From Hamadaea sp. (lineage in GTDB: Bacteria; Actinomycetota; Actinomycetes; Mycobacteriales; Micromonosporaceae), in the NCBI RefSeq assembly GCF_013362815.1, contig NZ_JABFVK010000061.1, positions 1-64,000 on the forward strand: 64,000 nucleotides of DNA. Reading direction: 5' to 3'. This document shows, piece by piece, positions 16,405 to 25,992 of the stretch. Numbering within the stretch: position 1 is the stretch's first letter; every line of letters starts with the position of its first letter. The notes beneath the pieces were generated by a model, which was not told the DNA's origin, searched no databases, and saw only the letters and a program-made list of their open reading frames with translations. The position numbers and the translations under genes were made by a program.

Positions 16405-18099
16405 GTGCAAGACCCCCTCAAGGGCGCGGCCACGAACCGCCGTCAGTTCCTGTCGCTCGCGGGTCTCGGCGTGCTGTCCGTCGCCGGTGTCGGCGGGCTC
16501 GCCGGCTGCACCGACAAGAAGGCCAACGGACCGGGCACCACCAGCCAGAGCGATCTCAGCAAGATCCTGCCGAACTACATCCCGAACACCGCCGTCAAGC
16601 CGGACATGCCGGCCGTCGTCGGCGCCAACGGCGCCGTGTCCGACCCGGTCTTCCTGCGGTACCCGGACTCCCCGGTCAAGACCGTCGCGGCCATTCCCGG
16701 CAAGGGTGGCAGCTACACCACGATGACCCCGCTCTGGGGCGCGATCCCGCCGTCGGACGGCAACTCCTACTACGACGCCGTGAACAAGGCGCTCGGCGTC
16801 ACGCTGAAGATCCAGCCGTCGGACGGCACGAACTACGGCAACGCGCTGCCCGCGCTGTTCGCCGCGGACAAGCTACCCGACTGGATCCAGATCCCGGGCT
16901 GGAACACCTCGACGCTCAACTTCGGCCAGGGCGTGAGCAAGTTCGCCGACCTGACGCCGTACCTGGCGGGCGACAAGATCAAGGACTACCCGAACCTCGC
17001 CAACATCCCCACCGGCGCGTGGCAGGCGGGCGTGTGGAACGGCAAGCTCTACGGCCTGCCGGTCTACCCGGGCGGCGCGATCATCTCCGGCACCTACTTC
17101 TACCGCCGGGACATCTTCGAGAAGCTGAACATCAGCCCCGACAGCATCAAGACGCCGGACGACCTCGCCGCCCTGGGAGCGCAGCTGACCAGCGCGTCGG
17201 CCGGCCAGTGGGCCTTCGACGACCTCTTCGGTGACGACGCCAACTACGTGTCGCAGCTGTTCCACTTCCCGCAGAAGTGGGGCATCGACTCCAGCGGCAA
17301 GCTCTTCCACAAATACGAGAGCCAGGAGATCATCGAGGCGCTCAACTGGTACCAGAAGATCGTCAAGGCCGGCCACGTCCACCCGGACGCGATCGCGGGC
17401 AACAACCAGAACGGCAAGCAGCGCTTCTGGAGTGGCAAGGTCTGCATCACCGCCGACGGCACCGGCGCGTGGAACGGTGACGACGCCAAGTCCGGCACCG
17501 CCGCGAACCCGAGCTACCGTCGGGCCGCCTTCAAGCTCATGTCCTCGAAGGGCACGCCGACAGTCGAGATCGGTCCGGGCGCGGGCATGTTCGGCTACCT
17601 CAACGCCAAGCTCTCCGAGGACAAGATCAAGGAGCTGCTGAAGGTCGCCGACTACATCGCCGCGCCGTACGGCTCGGCCGAGTGGCTCGTGGTCAACTTC
17701 GGCGCCGAGGGTGACACCTACACGATGAAGGACGGCAACCCGGCGCTCACCGAGAAGGGCGCCAAGGAGGTCGCGACGACCTTCCAATTCCTGGTCACGC
17801 CGTCCAACCAGACCACGGTCCAGCAGGGCTTCCCCGACGTCGCCAAGGACTACGGCACCTGGCAGGCAGAGATGGTCAAGTACGCCGTCAAGCCGGCCTT
17901 CTACGCCATGAACGTCACCGAGCCGTCGCAGTACTCCTCGATCGGCAAGGCCGTCCAGGACATGATCCAGGACGTCAAGTTCGGCCGGAAGTCGGTCGCC
18001 GACTACCAGGAGACCGTCAAGTCGTGGAAGTCGCAGGGCGGCGACGCGCTGCGGGCGTTCTACGAGGACATCCGGAACAAGTACGGCACCGGTCAGTGA
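16405..18099 (+). CDS. Sugar ABC transporter substrate-binding lipoprotein
   Basis: A 564-residue extracellular solute-binding protein. The twin-arginine segment NRRQFLSLAG (11-20) and a lipobox ending LAGC (Cys35) indicate export by Tat and lipid anchoring. Its length and the LplB/LplC-type permeases downstream place it with large oligosaccharide-binding proteins of the LplA group. It opens an operon with the two permeases; GTG 16405 follows the Shine-Dalgarno GAAGGGAG (16391-16398). A strong hairpin (18106-18139) separates it from the permeases and would favour its expression over theirs. The ligand is probably a xylo- or xyloglucan oligosaccharide, judging from the enzymes downstream. Confidence 0.9.
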   Translation: MQDPLKGAATNRRQFLSLAGLGVLSVAGVGGLAGCTDKKANGPGTTSQSDLSKILPNYIPNTAVKPDMPAVVGANGAVSDPVFLRYPDSPVKTVAAIPGKGGSYTTMTPLWGAIPPSDGNSYYDAVNKALGVTLKIQPSDGTNYGNALPALFAADKLPDWIQIPGWNTSTLNFGQGVSKFADLTPYLAGDKIKDYPNLANIPTGAWQAGVWNGKLYGLPVYPGGAIISGTYFYRRDIFEKLNISPDSIKTPDDLAALGAQLTSASAGQWAFDDLFGDDANYVSQLFHFPQKWGIDSSGKLFHKYESQEIIEALNWYQKIVKAGHVHPDAIAGNNQNGKQRFWSGKVCITADGTGAWNGDDAKSGTAANPSYRRAAFKLMSSKGTPTVEIGPGAGMFGYLNAKLSEDKIKELLKVADYIAAPYGSAEWLVVNFGAEGDTYTMKDGNPALTEKGAKEVATTFQFLVTPSNQTTVQQGFPDVAKDYGTWQAEMVKYAVKPAFYAMNVTEPSQYSSIGKAVQDMIQDVKFGRKSVADYQETVKSWKSQGGDALRAFYEDIRNKYGTGQ

Positions 18100-18105
18100 T
18101 CTGCC

Positions 18106-18139
18106 GCCCGGGTGCCGCCGCGAGCGGCGGGACCCGGGC
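18106..18139 (+). terminator. Intercistronic hairpin after the binding-protein gene
   Basis: GCCCGGGT (18106-18113) pairs with ACCCGGGC (18132-18139), extended inward by GCCGCC against GGCGG. It begins seven bases after the stop codon of the binding protein and precedes the permease Shine-Dalgarno. Such hairpins usually act as partial terminators or 3' stabilisers that raise binding-protein mRNA above permease mRNA. Confidence 0.6.
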
Positions 18140-18186
18140 CTTCGGCTGAACAGCGCTGAACAATCCAGCATCGAAGGAGTACGACG

Positions 18187-19176
18187 GTGGCAGCGATCGA
18201 CGACGGTGTGGCGGCACCGCCCGCCCTGTCCTCGCAGCCGAGCGCCAAGGCGGCGAGCGGCGGCCGGGGACTGAACTGGTGGGGGAGGCTGAAGCGCGAC
18301 CGAAGCTTGGTCATCATGACGTTGCCAGCCGTCATTCTGCTGGCCGTCTTCAGCTACGGCCCGATGTTCGGCCTCATCACGGCGTTCCAGGCGTATGACA
18401 TCTACAACGGCGTGGCGGGCAGCCCGTTCGTCGGGTTCGATCAGTTCCAGCGACTGTTCAGCGATCCGCTGTTCTGGCACGCGCTGGAGAACACCCTGGT
18501 GCTGAGCGCCGTCCAGCTGGTCCTGTACTTCCCCATTCCCATCGTGCTGGCGTTGCTCCTCAACTCCATCATGAGCAGCAAGGTCCGCTCGTTCGTCCAG
18601 GCGATCGTCTACCTGCCGCACTTCTTCGGCTGGGTCCTCGTCGTCGTCGTCTTCCAGGAGATGCTGGGCGGAGCGGGCGCGCTCAACATGTTCCTGCGTC
18701 AGCACGACATGGCGACCTGGAACATCATGACCAACCCGGACACCTTCAAATACCTGGTCACTGCGCAGGCGGTGTGGAAGGAAGCCGGCTGGGGCATCGT
18801 CGTCTTCCTCGCCGCGCTCGCCGCCATCGACTCAAGCCTCTACGAGGCGGCGGCGGCCGACGGAGCGAATCGGTGGCGACGGCTCTGGCACATCACGCTG
18901 CCAGGTATGCGCGGCGTCATCGTCCTGCTGCTGGTGCTGCGACTGGGCAATGCGCTGTCGATCGGCTTCGAGCAGTTCATCCTGCAACGGCTGGCCGTCG
19001 GGCGGGACGCGGCCGAGGTGCTCGACACCTTCGCCTACAACTACGGACTGGTCGGCAACAACATCAGCTACGGCACCGCAGCCGGCCTGTTCAAGGGCAT
19101 CGTCTCGGTCGCTCTGCTCCTGGCGGCCAACAAGGTCGCGCACAAGTTCGGCGAGGATGGGTTCTACCGGCGATGA
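18187..19176 (+). CDS. ABC sugar transporter permease, LplB-type
   Basis: A 329-residue inner-membrane permease with about six transmembrane segments. The EAA loop that contacts the ATPase is EAAAADGANRWRRLWHITLP (about residues 219-238). It belongs to the LplB/UgpA group, which pairs with the LplC-type permease that follows. GTG 18187 follows the Shine-Dalgarno GAAGGAG (18173-18179). The stop codon overlaps the next start (ATGA). No ATPase gene is present in the locus, so a shared MsiK-type ATPase encoded elsewhere is expected. Confidence 0.92.
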   Translation: MAAIDDGVAAPPALSSQPSAKAASGGRGLNWWGRLKRDRSLVIMTLPAVILLAVFSYGPMFGLITAFQAYDIYNGVAGSPFVGFDQFQRLFSDPLFWHALENTLVLSAVQLVLYFPIPIVLALLLNSIMSSKVRSFVQAIVYLPHFFGWVLVVVVFQEMLGGAGALNMFLRQHDMATWNIMTNPDTFKYLVTAQAVWKEAGWGIVVFLAALAAIDSSLYEAAAADGANRWRRLWHITLPGMRGVIVLLLVLRLGNALSIGFEQFILQRLAVGRDAAEVLDTFAYNYGLVGNNISYGTAAGLFKGIVSVALLLAANKVAHKFGEDGFYRR

Positions 19177-20108
19177 CTACTACGACACTGCCCCGCAATC
19201 GGCGTACCTCCAACCGGCCGCCCTGGGAGGAGAAGCCGACCGCCCTCGGCCAGGGTGCGAAGACACTGATCATCACGATCGTCCTCGCCGTCATCGCGGT
19301 GCCGATCTATTCGGTCGTGCTCACCAGCTTCTCGACGCAGGCCAGCATCAACCGGGCCGGCGGCCTCGTCATGATCCCGGACGAGCTGACGACGCAGGCG
19401 TACAAGGAGATCTTCAGCAACCAGCTGATCGTGCACTCCCTGTTGGTCAGCCTGACGATCACCGTCCTCGGCACCGCCCTGTCCATGGTGGTCAGCGTGC
19501 TCGCGGCGTACGGGTTGTCCCGGTCGCGATCGTTCGCCCACCGCCCAATCCTCATGTTCATGATCGTCACGATGTTCTTCGGCGGCGGCCTGGTCCCGAC
19601 CTTCCTGGTCGTAGCGGGTCTCGGCGGTTATGACAACTACTGGTCGCAGATCCTCCCGGGTGCGGTCGCGGTGTTCAACATTCTCGTCCTGCGGTCCTTC
19701 TTCAGCAGCACGTCGCCCGAGCTGATCGACGCGGCGAAGATCGACGGCGCGGGGGACTGGCGCATCCTGTGGTCCATCGTGCTGCCCACCTCCAAGGCCG
19801 TCCTCGCGGTGATCACCCTGTTCTACGCGGTTGGCTACTGGAACAACTTCTTCGCCGCCCAGCTCTACCTGCCCGACAACGGCATGTGGCCGCTGCCGCA
19901 GGTGGTCAACACCTATGTCCTGCAGGGCAACTCGATGCCGGGCTCCGGCATCACCAACACCGGGCAGTACTTCGGCCATCAGCAGGTCTCCCCGCTGACG
20001 ATCCAGATGGCGGTGGTGACGCTGACCCTGCTGCCGATCCTGATCGTCTACCCGTTCGTCCAGAAGCACTTCACCAAGGGCGTCATGATCGGCGCGGTCA
20101 AGGGCTGA
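19173..20108 (+). CDS. ABC sugar transporter permease, LplC-type
   Basis: A 311-residue carbohydrate permease of the CUT1 type with six predicted transmembrane segments. The EAA loop reads ELIDAAKIDGAGDWRILWSI. The ATG overlaps the stop of the LplB-type gene (ATGA at 19173-19176), so the two subunits are translationally coupled. It would form a heterodimeric channel with that protein and receive substrate from the lipoprotein at 16405-18099. Its stop is followed by the promoter region of the GH31 gene, so the transport and catabolic halves of the locus may be transcribed separately. Confidence 0.92.
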   Translation: MTTTTLPRNRRTSNRPPWEEKPTALGQGAKTLIITIVLAVIAVPIYSVVLTSFSTQASINRAGGLVMIPDELTTQAYKEIFSNQLIVHSLLVSLTITVLGTALSMVVSVLAAYGLSRSRSFAHRPILMFMIVTMFFGGGLVPTFLVVAGLGGYDNYWSQILPGAVAVFNILVLRSFFSSTSPELIDAAKIDGAGDWRILWSIVLPTSKAVLAVITLFYAVGYWNNFFAAQLYLPDNGMWPLPQVVNTYVLQGNSMPGSGITNTGQYFGHQQVSPLTIQMAVVTLTLLPILIVYPFVQKHFTKGVMIGAVKG

Positions 20109-20140
20109 CACGCCGGCTGTCAGAACCGTGCCGAAGTCCG

Positions 20141-20173
20141 TTGACATTTTGTTTAGTCGAAAGAGAAACTAAT
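20141..20173 (+). promoter_or_regulatory. GH31 promoter with ROK/XylR-type operator
   Basis: TTGACA at 20141-20146 is a perfect -35 hexamer. The ROK-type operator occupies 20151-20173, just after it and up to three bases before the GH31 ATG. The half-sites are GTTTAGT and AACTAA, as at 16321-16343. A repressor here would cover the -10 region. The -10 hexamer is not obvious; ACTAAT at 20168-20173 is possible but would leave almost no leader. Confidence 0.78.
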
Positions 20174-20176
20174 TCC

Positions 20177-22489
20177 ATGCCTTTCCGTCCGCCCCTGGTG
20201 GCACACGAATACTTCAGCGCCGACCCGCCGGAGCTGCCCCGCCGACGGCACGGGGACGGCGGGCCGCAGGAGATCACCCACGCCGAGCTGATGGCGACCG
20301 ACCCCAACGGCATCAGCGTCAAAGCACACGCCACCTCGGGGGACCTGCTCACCGCACAGGTCACCGCGGCCGGTGAAGGCATCATCCGCGTACGCCTCTC
20401 GACCGACCCGGCAGCGCGTACGCGCAGCGCCCGGGTGCTGCCGTTGACCCACCCGGATCTCGGCTACTCCGCCGACGTGCAGGTGGCCGACGGCGTGATC
20501 CGGATCGTCGCCGGTTCGATCACCGCCGAGGTGACGCTGGAGCCCTGGGGCATCCGGTTCCTCGAGACCGGGACCGGCCGGGTTCTCACCCGGACAGCGC
20601 CCGGTGTCGTCGACATCTCCGGGCGGATGCGTACCGCACCGTTCGGTCTGTCGACAGTGGACGGCGGCGTGGTGGCGTACCACGAGACCTTCGTGTTGCC
20701 CGCGGACGAGGTCCTCGTCGGCACCGGCGAGCGGTTCCTGCCGCTGGACCTGCGCGGTCAACGCCCGGTGATCTGGAACTTCGACGCGTTCGGCAGCGAG
20801 GGCGACCGCGCCTACAAGAACGTGCCGTTCTACCAGTCCAGCCGCGGCTACGGTGTCGTCGTCGACTCCGGTATGCCGATCGAGTTCGACTTCGGCGCGA
20901 GTACGCAGAGCGTCGTGCAGATCGTGGTGCCGGACGACCTCATCGACTACTACGTCCTCGCCGGCCCGACGCCGACCGAGGTGCTGACCCGGTACGACCG
21001 GTTGACCTGCCGTCCGGTGACGCCGCCGAAATGGGCCTTCGGCTCGTGGATCTCCTCGGGCTTCTTCGTGGACACCCAGGAGCACGTCCTGCAGCGCGCG
21101 CGGACGATCCGGGAACACGGCATCCCTTGTGACGTCATGCATCTGGACACCTACTGGCAGCCCGACGGGAAGTGGTCGGAGCTGCGGTGGGATCCGGTGA
21201 CCTTCCCGGACCCGGATGCGATGCTCGCCGAACTGGCCGCGCAGAACTTCAAGGTCTGCCTCTGGATGAACTCCTACATCAGCGTCAACTCCGACCGGTT
21301 CACCGAGGCGGCGGAGAAGGGGTACCTGCTCAAGCGGCCGGACGGGACGGCGTACGTGGCCGACTCGTGGCACGGATCGTTCCCCGAGTGCGGCATCGTC
21401 GACTTCACCAACCCGGACGCCACGACCTGGTTCCAGGACCTGCTGCGACCGCTGGCCCGGCAAGGCGTACAGGTCTTCAAGACCGACTTCGCCGAGGGCG
21501 TCCCCGCCGACGCCGTGGCGTACAACGGGATGACCGGCACCGAGCTGCACAACGTGTATTCGCTGCTCTTCAACGACGCCGTCAGCGCGGTCACCCGGGA
21601 GGTGCACGGGCACTCGATGATCTGGGGCCGCTCGTCGTACCTGGGTGGGCAGCGGCACGCGGCGCAGTGGGGCGGCGACACGATGTGCTCCTATCCGGCG
21701 CTGGCCAGCTCCATGAACGGCGGTCTCGCGCACGGTCTGTCCGGCGTGCCGTTCTGGTCGCACGACACGGGCGGTTTCTCCGGTACGCCCACCGACGACC
21801 TGTTTCTCCGCTGGGCCCAGTTCGGCGCGCTCTCGCCCCTGCTGCGCTTCCACGGCACCACGACTCGGGAGCCGTGGCGGTTTCCGGCGGTCGAGGGGCA
21901 GGTCATCGAGGCGCTCAAACTGCGCTATCGGCTGCTGCCGTACCTCTACTCGCAGGCACTGCGCTCGGGCGAGACCGGCGAACCGATCATGCGCCCGCTG
22001 ATGGTGGATTCGCCGGAGGACCCGCTGGCCTGGCGGGCCGAACATGAGTACCGCCTGGGCCCGGATCTCCTGGTGGCCCCGGTGATCAGCGAGGAGCAGG
22101 AGCGGCACGTGTACCTGCCGGCCGGCGAGTGGGCCGATTGGTGGAACGGCGAGCTGGTGACTGGGCCGACTTCGGTTCACGTGAGCCCGGCCCCGCACCA
22201 GATTCCGCTGTACGCCCGGGTCGGCGCGCTCCTTCCGACGACTGCGACGGCGGAGTCGATCCCCGACGGGCCGTGGAAGTCGATCACGATTCTGAGCGTG
22301 GGAGGGTTGAGCGGAACCACCGAGATCCGCGACGATGACGGGGTCACTTCGGTCACCGCGGTACGTGAGGACGCCACGTTCACGGTCACCACGAGCGGCC
22401 CCGCCCGGATCGACCGGGTGGAGTTCGTTCAGGTGGCCGGCTACGCCGTGCCTGGCGTAGTCGTCCTCAACGGCACAGTGCAGGAGTAG
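20177..22489 (+). CDS. GH31 alpha-xylosidase (YicI-like)
   Basis: A 770-residue family 31 glycoside hydrolase without a signal peptide, acting in the cytoplasm. The nucleophile motif KTDFAEGVP places the catalytic Asp at residue 437, and the acid/base motif QWGGD at Asp501. KTDFxE is typical of alpha-xylosidases such as Escherichia coli YicI, while alpha-glucosidases usually have WxDMNE. It removes terminal alpha-1,6-xylose from isoprimeverose or xyloglucan oligosaccharides, feeding XylA and XylB directly downstream. The ATG at 20177 lies three bases after the operator and has only a weak, distant AGAG as ribosome-binding site. It starts an operon with xylA, xylB, the esterase and the GH42 gene. 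Confidence 0.93.
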   Translation: MPFRPPLVAHEYFSADPPELPRRRHGDGGPQEITHAELMATDPNGISVKAHATSGDLLTAQVTAAGEGIIRVRLSTDPAARTRSARVLPLTHPDLGYSADVQVADGVIRIVAGSITAEVTLEPWGIRFLETGTGRVLTRTAPGVVDISGRMRTAPFGLSTVDGGVVAYHETFVLPADEVLVGTGERFLPLDLRGQRPVIWNFDAFGSEGDRAYKNVPFYQSSRGYGVVVDSGMPIEFDFGASTQSVVQIVVPDDLIDYYVLAGPTPTEVLTRYDRLTCRPVTPPKWAFGSWISSGFFVDTQEHVLQRARTIREHGIPCDVMHLDTYWQPDGKWSELRWDPVTFPDPDAMLAELAAQNFKVCLWMNSYISVNSDRFTEAAEKGYLLKRPDGTAYVADSWHGSFPECGIVDFTNPDATTWFQDLLRPLARQGVQVFKTDFAEGVPADAVAYNGMTGTELHNVYSLLFNDAVSAVTREVHGHSMIWGRSSYLGGQRHAAQWGGDTMCSYPALASSMNGGLAHGLSGVPFWSHDTGGFSGTPTDDLFLRWAQFGALSPLLRFHGTTTREPWRFPAVEGQVIEALKLRYRLLPYLYSQALRSGETGEPIMRPLMVDSPEDPLAWRAEHEYRLGPDLLVAPVISEEQERHVYLPAGEWADWWNGELVTGPTSVHVSPAPHQIPLYARVGALLPTTATAESIPDGPWKSITILSVGGLSGTTEIRDDDGVTSVTAVREDATFTVTTSGPARIDRVEFVQVAGYAVPGVVVLNGTVQE

Positions 22490-22493
22490 ACGC

Positions 22494-23657
22494 ATGTCCC
22501 AGATCCAGTTCACCTTCGGCCTTTGGACCGTCGGCTGGCCGGCCCGCGACCCGTTCGGCGACGCCACCCGGCCTGATCTCGACCCGATCGAGAGCATCCA
22601 CAAGCTGGCCGAGCTCGGCGCGGCCGGGGTCAGCTTCCACGACGACGACGTGATCCCGTTCGGCAGCTCCACCGCCGAGCGTGAGCGGCACATCGAGCGG
22701 CTGCGGAAGGCCCTCGCCGAGACGGGCATGTTCGTCTCGCACGCGACCACCAACCTGTTCACCCATCCGGTGTTCAAGGAAGGCGGCCTGACCGCCAACG
22801 ACCGGTCGGTACGCCGTTTCGCGCTGCGCAAGGTGATCCGCAACGTCGACCTCGCGGCCTCGCTCGGCGCGCGTACCTATGTCCTGTGGGGCGGCCGGGA
22901 AGGCGCGGAGTCGGATGCCGCCAAGGACATCCGGGCCGCCCTCGACCGCTACAAGGAGGGCATGGACCTGCTCACCTCGTACGTGATCGAGCAGGGCTAC
23001 GACATCCGGTTCGCCATCGAGCCCAAGCCGAACGAGCCGCGAGGTGACATCCTGCTGCCGACGCTCGGGCACGCGCTGGCGTTCATCAACGACCTGGAGC
23101 ACCCCGAGCGGGTGGGCGTCAACCCCGAGACCGGGCACGAGCAGATGGCCGGGCTCAACTTCACGCACGGCATCGCCCAGGCCCTGTGGCACGGCAAGCT
23201 GTACCACATCGACCTCAACGGCCAGCGCGGGATCAAGTACGACCAGGACCTGATCTTCGGCCACGGCGACCTGCTCAACGCCTTCTCGCTCGTGGATCTG
23301 CTCGAGTTCGGCGGCCCCGACGGCGCTCCGGCGTGGGACGGTCCGCGGCACTTCGACTACAAGCCCGCGCGTACGGAGGACGTCGAGGGCGTGTGGGCGA
23401 GCGCTGCGGCCAACATGAAGACCTACACGCTGCTGCGCGACCGGGCCGCAGCATTCCGGGCCGACCCGGCGGTGCAGGAAGCCCTCGCGAACGCGCGGGT
23501 GAACGAGCTGAACACGCCGACGCTGGGCGCAGGGGAGACGGTCGCCGACCTCATGGCCGGCGACGCGGACTTCGATCCGGTTGCGGCCGGCGCCCGGGGT
23601 GCGAACTTCGTGCAGCTCACCCAGCTGATGGTCGAACACGTACTGGGCGCCCGATGA
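22494..23657 (+). CDS. xylA: Xylose isomerase
   Basis: A 387-residue class I (actinobacterial) xylose isomerase, which converts D-xylose to D-xylulose with two divalent metal ions. It begins [18 protein letters not shown], has the catalytic FHDDD segment (His49 onward) and the metal and substrate motif [10 protein letters not shown], and ends near the usual 385-395 residues of the Streptomyces and Actinoplanes enzymes. The ATG lies four bases after the GH31 stop and has the Shine-Dalgarno AGGAG inside the GH31 end. The stop overlaps the xylB start. It acts in the cytoplasm on xylose released by GH31. Confidence 0.97.
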   Translation: MSQIQFTFGLWTVGWPARDPFGDATRPDLDPIESIHKLAELGAAGVSFHDDDVIPFGSSTAERERHIERLRKALAETGMFVSHATTNLFTHPVFKEGGLTANDRSVRRFALRKVIRNVDLAASLGARTYVLWGGREGAESDAAKDIRAALDRYKEGMDLLTSYVIEQGYDIRFAIEPKPNEPRGDILLPTLGHALAFINDLEHPERVGVNPETGHEQMAGLNFTHGIAQALWHGKLYHIDLNGQRGIKYDQDLIFGHGDLLNAFSLVDLLEFGGPDGAPAWDGPRHFDYKPARTEDVEGVWASAAANMKTYTLLRDRAAAFRADPAVQEALANARVNELNTPTLGAGETVADLMAGDADFDPVAAGARGANFVQLTQLMVEHVLGAR

Positions 23658-25018
23658 CGTTGGTCGCCGGCGTCGACTCGTCGACGCAGTCGGTCAAGGT
23701 GGTCGTCCGCGACGCCGACACCGGTGTGCTCGTCCGGGAGGGCCGCGCGGCTCACCCGGACGGCACGGAGGTCCACCCGTCGGCCTGGCTCGACGCGCTG
23801 CACGGCGCGATCGGCCAGGCCGGCGGCCTCGACGACGTCGACGCGGTCAGCATCGCCGGGCAACAGCACGGCATGGTCTGCCTCGACGACTCCGGCGAGG
23901 TGGTCCGCCCGGCGTTGCTGTGGAACGACACCCGCTCGGCTGCGGCCGCGACGGACCTGGTCTCCGAGCTGGGGGCCAAGGCGTGGGCGGAGGCGACCGG
24001 CTCGGTGCCGGTCGCCTCGTTCACCATCACCAAGCTGCGGTGGCTGGCCACGCACGAGCCCGAGAACGCGGCCCGGGTGGCCGCCGTGTGCCTGCCGCAC
24101 GACTGGCTGACCTGGAAACTCTCCGGTTCCACGGATCTCGCCGACCTGGTCACCGACCGGTCCGACGCCTCGGGCACCGGGTACTGGTCACCCCGGCTCA
24201 ACGCGTACCAGATGGAACTGCTGGAACACGGCTTCGGACGGAGCGTGATCGTCCCGCGGGTCCTGGGGCCCACGGACCGGGTAGGCCGTTTCGGTGCGGG
24301 CGCGGGCGACAATGCCGGGGCCGCGCTGGGCCTGGACGCGCAGCCGGGCGACGTGGTGGTGTCGATCGGCACGTCGGGCACGGTATTCGGAGTGTCCACT
24401 GTGGCCGCTAGTGACGAATCGGGCATCGTGGCCGGTTTCGCCGACGCGACCGGTCACTACCTACCGCTGGTGTGCACGCTCAACGCCGCGCGGGTGCTCG
24501 ACGCGACCGCCTCCTTGCTGGGCGTTTCCCACGCCCAACTGGCTTCGCTCGCGCTGTCGACGTCGTCTGACGGGCTCGTGCTCGTGCCGTATCTGGAGGG
24601 CGAGCGCACCCCCAACCGTCCAGATGCGACCGGCTCGCTGCACGGCCTCACCCTGGGCACATCCACGTCCGCGCATATCGCGCGGGCCGCGGTGGAGGGC
24701 TTGCTCTGCGGGCTCGCCGACGGTCTCGACGCCCTCGCGGCGCAAGGTCTGGCCGTGCGGCGCGTCCTGCTCATCGGCGGTGCCGCTCGCAATCAGGCGG
24801 TACGCGAAATCGCACCGGCCGTCTTCGGTCGGCCGGTAGCGGTGCCCTCAGCCGGCGAATATGTTGCCGACGGTGCGGCGCGACAGGCGGCGTGGGCCCT
24901 GACCGGGCAGCGTCCAACCTGGACCGACTCCGGCGTCGAAGTGTTCGAGGCCGATCCCGACCCCTCCGTCCGGGCCCGGTACGCCGAGGCCCGGGACCTC
25001 ACCCTGGAGCGCATCTAG
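23654..25018 (+). CDS. xylB: Xylulokinase
   Basis: A 454-residue FGGY-family kinase that phosphorylates D-xylulose to xylulose 5-phosphate for the pentose phosphate pathway. The N-terminal phosphate-binding segment is [11 protein letters not shown], and [10 protein letters not shown] with LLWNDTRS are xylulokinase signatures; [10 protein letters not shown] lies in the C-terminal half. The ATG overlaps the xylA stop (ATGA at 23654-23657) and its own stop overlaps the esterase start. It is slightly shorter than the typical 480-500 residues, but all core motifs are present. Confidence 0.96.
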   Translation: MTLVAGVDSSTQSVKVVVRDADTGVLVREGRAAHPDGTEVHPSAWLDALHGAIGQAGGLDDVDAVSIAGQQHGMVCLDDSGEVVRPALLWNDTRSAAAATDLVSELGAKAWAEATGSVPVASFTITKLRWLATHEPENAARVAAVCLPHDWLTWKLSGSTDLADLVTDRSDASGTGYWSPRLNAYQMELLEHGFGRSVIVPRVLGPTDRVGRFGAGAGDNAGAALGLDAQPGDVVVSIGTSGTVFGVSTVAASDESGIVAGFADATGHYLPLVCTLNAARVLDATASLLGVSHAQLASLALSTSSDGLVLVPYLEGERTPNRPDATGSLHGLTLGTSTSAHIARAAVEGLLCGLADGLDALAAQGLAVRRVLLIGGAARNQAVREIAPAVFGRPVAVPSAGEYVADGAARQAAWALTGQRPTWTDSGVEVFEADPDPSVRARYAEARDLTLERI

Positions 25019-25992
25019 TGGCCTTCTTCGACCTGTCTCTCGAATCCTTGCGGGACTACCGTCCCGACGTCGCCGAGCCCGCCGACTTCGACGAGTTCTG
25101 GGCGGCGACCTTGAAGGAAGCGCGCGCCTTCGACCTGGATCCGGTGTTCGAGCAGGTCGAGACCGGGCTGACCATGGTCACCTCGTACGACGTGACCTTC
25201 CGGGGCTGGGGCGGCCACCCGATCAAGGCGTGGCTGACCGTGCCTCGCTTCGGCGACGGGCCGTTCCCGATCGTCGTGCAGTACCAGGGGTACAACGGCG
25301 GACGCGGCATCCCGCAACAGCAGATCGGCTGGCCGAACTACGGGTACGCCCATCTGATGATGGACACCCGGGGGCAGGGCAGCGGCTGGCTGATCGGGCA
25401 TACGCCGGATCCGGTGGGCTCGGGGCCGCAGCACGCCGGCTTCATGACTCGCGGTATCACCGACCCGGCGGAGTACTACTACCGCCGGGTCTACACCGAC
25501 GCCGTACGCGCGATCGAAACCGCTCGGGTGGCTCCCGGTGTCGACGGCACCCGGGTGGCCGTCGGTGGGGGCAGCCAGGGCGGCGGCATCACGATCGCGG
25601 CGGCGGGACTCGTCGGTGGCCTGGTGGGCGCGTTGCCGGACGTGCCGTTCCTATGCCACTTCGAGCGGGCGATCGGGCTCACCGACGCCGACCCGTACGC
25701 CGAGATCGCGCGCTATCTCACGGTGCACCGCCGGAACGAGGAACAGGTCTACCGGACACTGTCCTACTTCGACGGAGTGAACCTCGCCCGGCGGGCCACC
25801 GCTCCGGCGTTGTTCTCCACCGCGCTGATGGACCAGATCTGCCCGCCGTCGACGGTGTACGCCGCCTACAACGCGTGGAACTCGGCCGACAAGGACATCC
25901 GGGTCTACCGGTTCAACGGGCACGAGGGCGGCAGCTACGACCAGTCCGTCGAGCACGCTACCTGGCTGGGCTCCCGTGTACTTCGGGGGTGA
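25018..25992 (+). CDS. CE7 acetyl esterase (acetylxylan esterase / cephalosporin-C deacetylase family)
   Basis: A 324-residue intracellular esterase of carbohydrate esterase family 7. The three family signatures are present: DTRGQG (116-121), the nucleophile motif GGSQGG with Ser186, and Asp272 and His302 (in NGHEGG) completing the triad. CE7 enzymes remove acetyl groups from short imported xylo-oligosaccharides. GTG 25018 overlaps the xylB stop (TAGTG), and the 3' end overlaps the GH42 start by 17 bases, so the gene is tightly embedded in the xyl operon. It would clear acetyl groups that block GH31 or beta-xylosidase action. Confidence 0.95.
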   Translation: MAFFDLSLESLRDYRPDVAEPADFDEFWAATLKEARAFDLDPVFEQVETGLTMVTSYDVTFRGWGGHPIKAWLTVPRFGDGPFPIVVQYQGYNGGRGIPQQQIGWPNYGYAHLMMDTRGQGSGWLIGHTPDPVGSGPQHAGFMTRGITDPAEYYYRRVYTDAVRAIETARVAPGVDGTRVAVGGGSQGGGITIAAAGLVGGLVGALPDVPFLCHFERAIGLTDADPYAEIARYLTVHRRNEEQVYRTLSYFDGVNLARRATAPALFSTALMDQICPPSTVYAAYNAWNSADKDIRVYRFNGHEGGSYDQSVEHATWLGSRVLRG

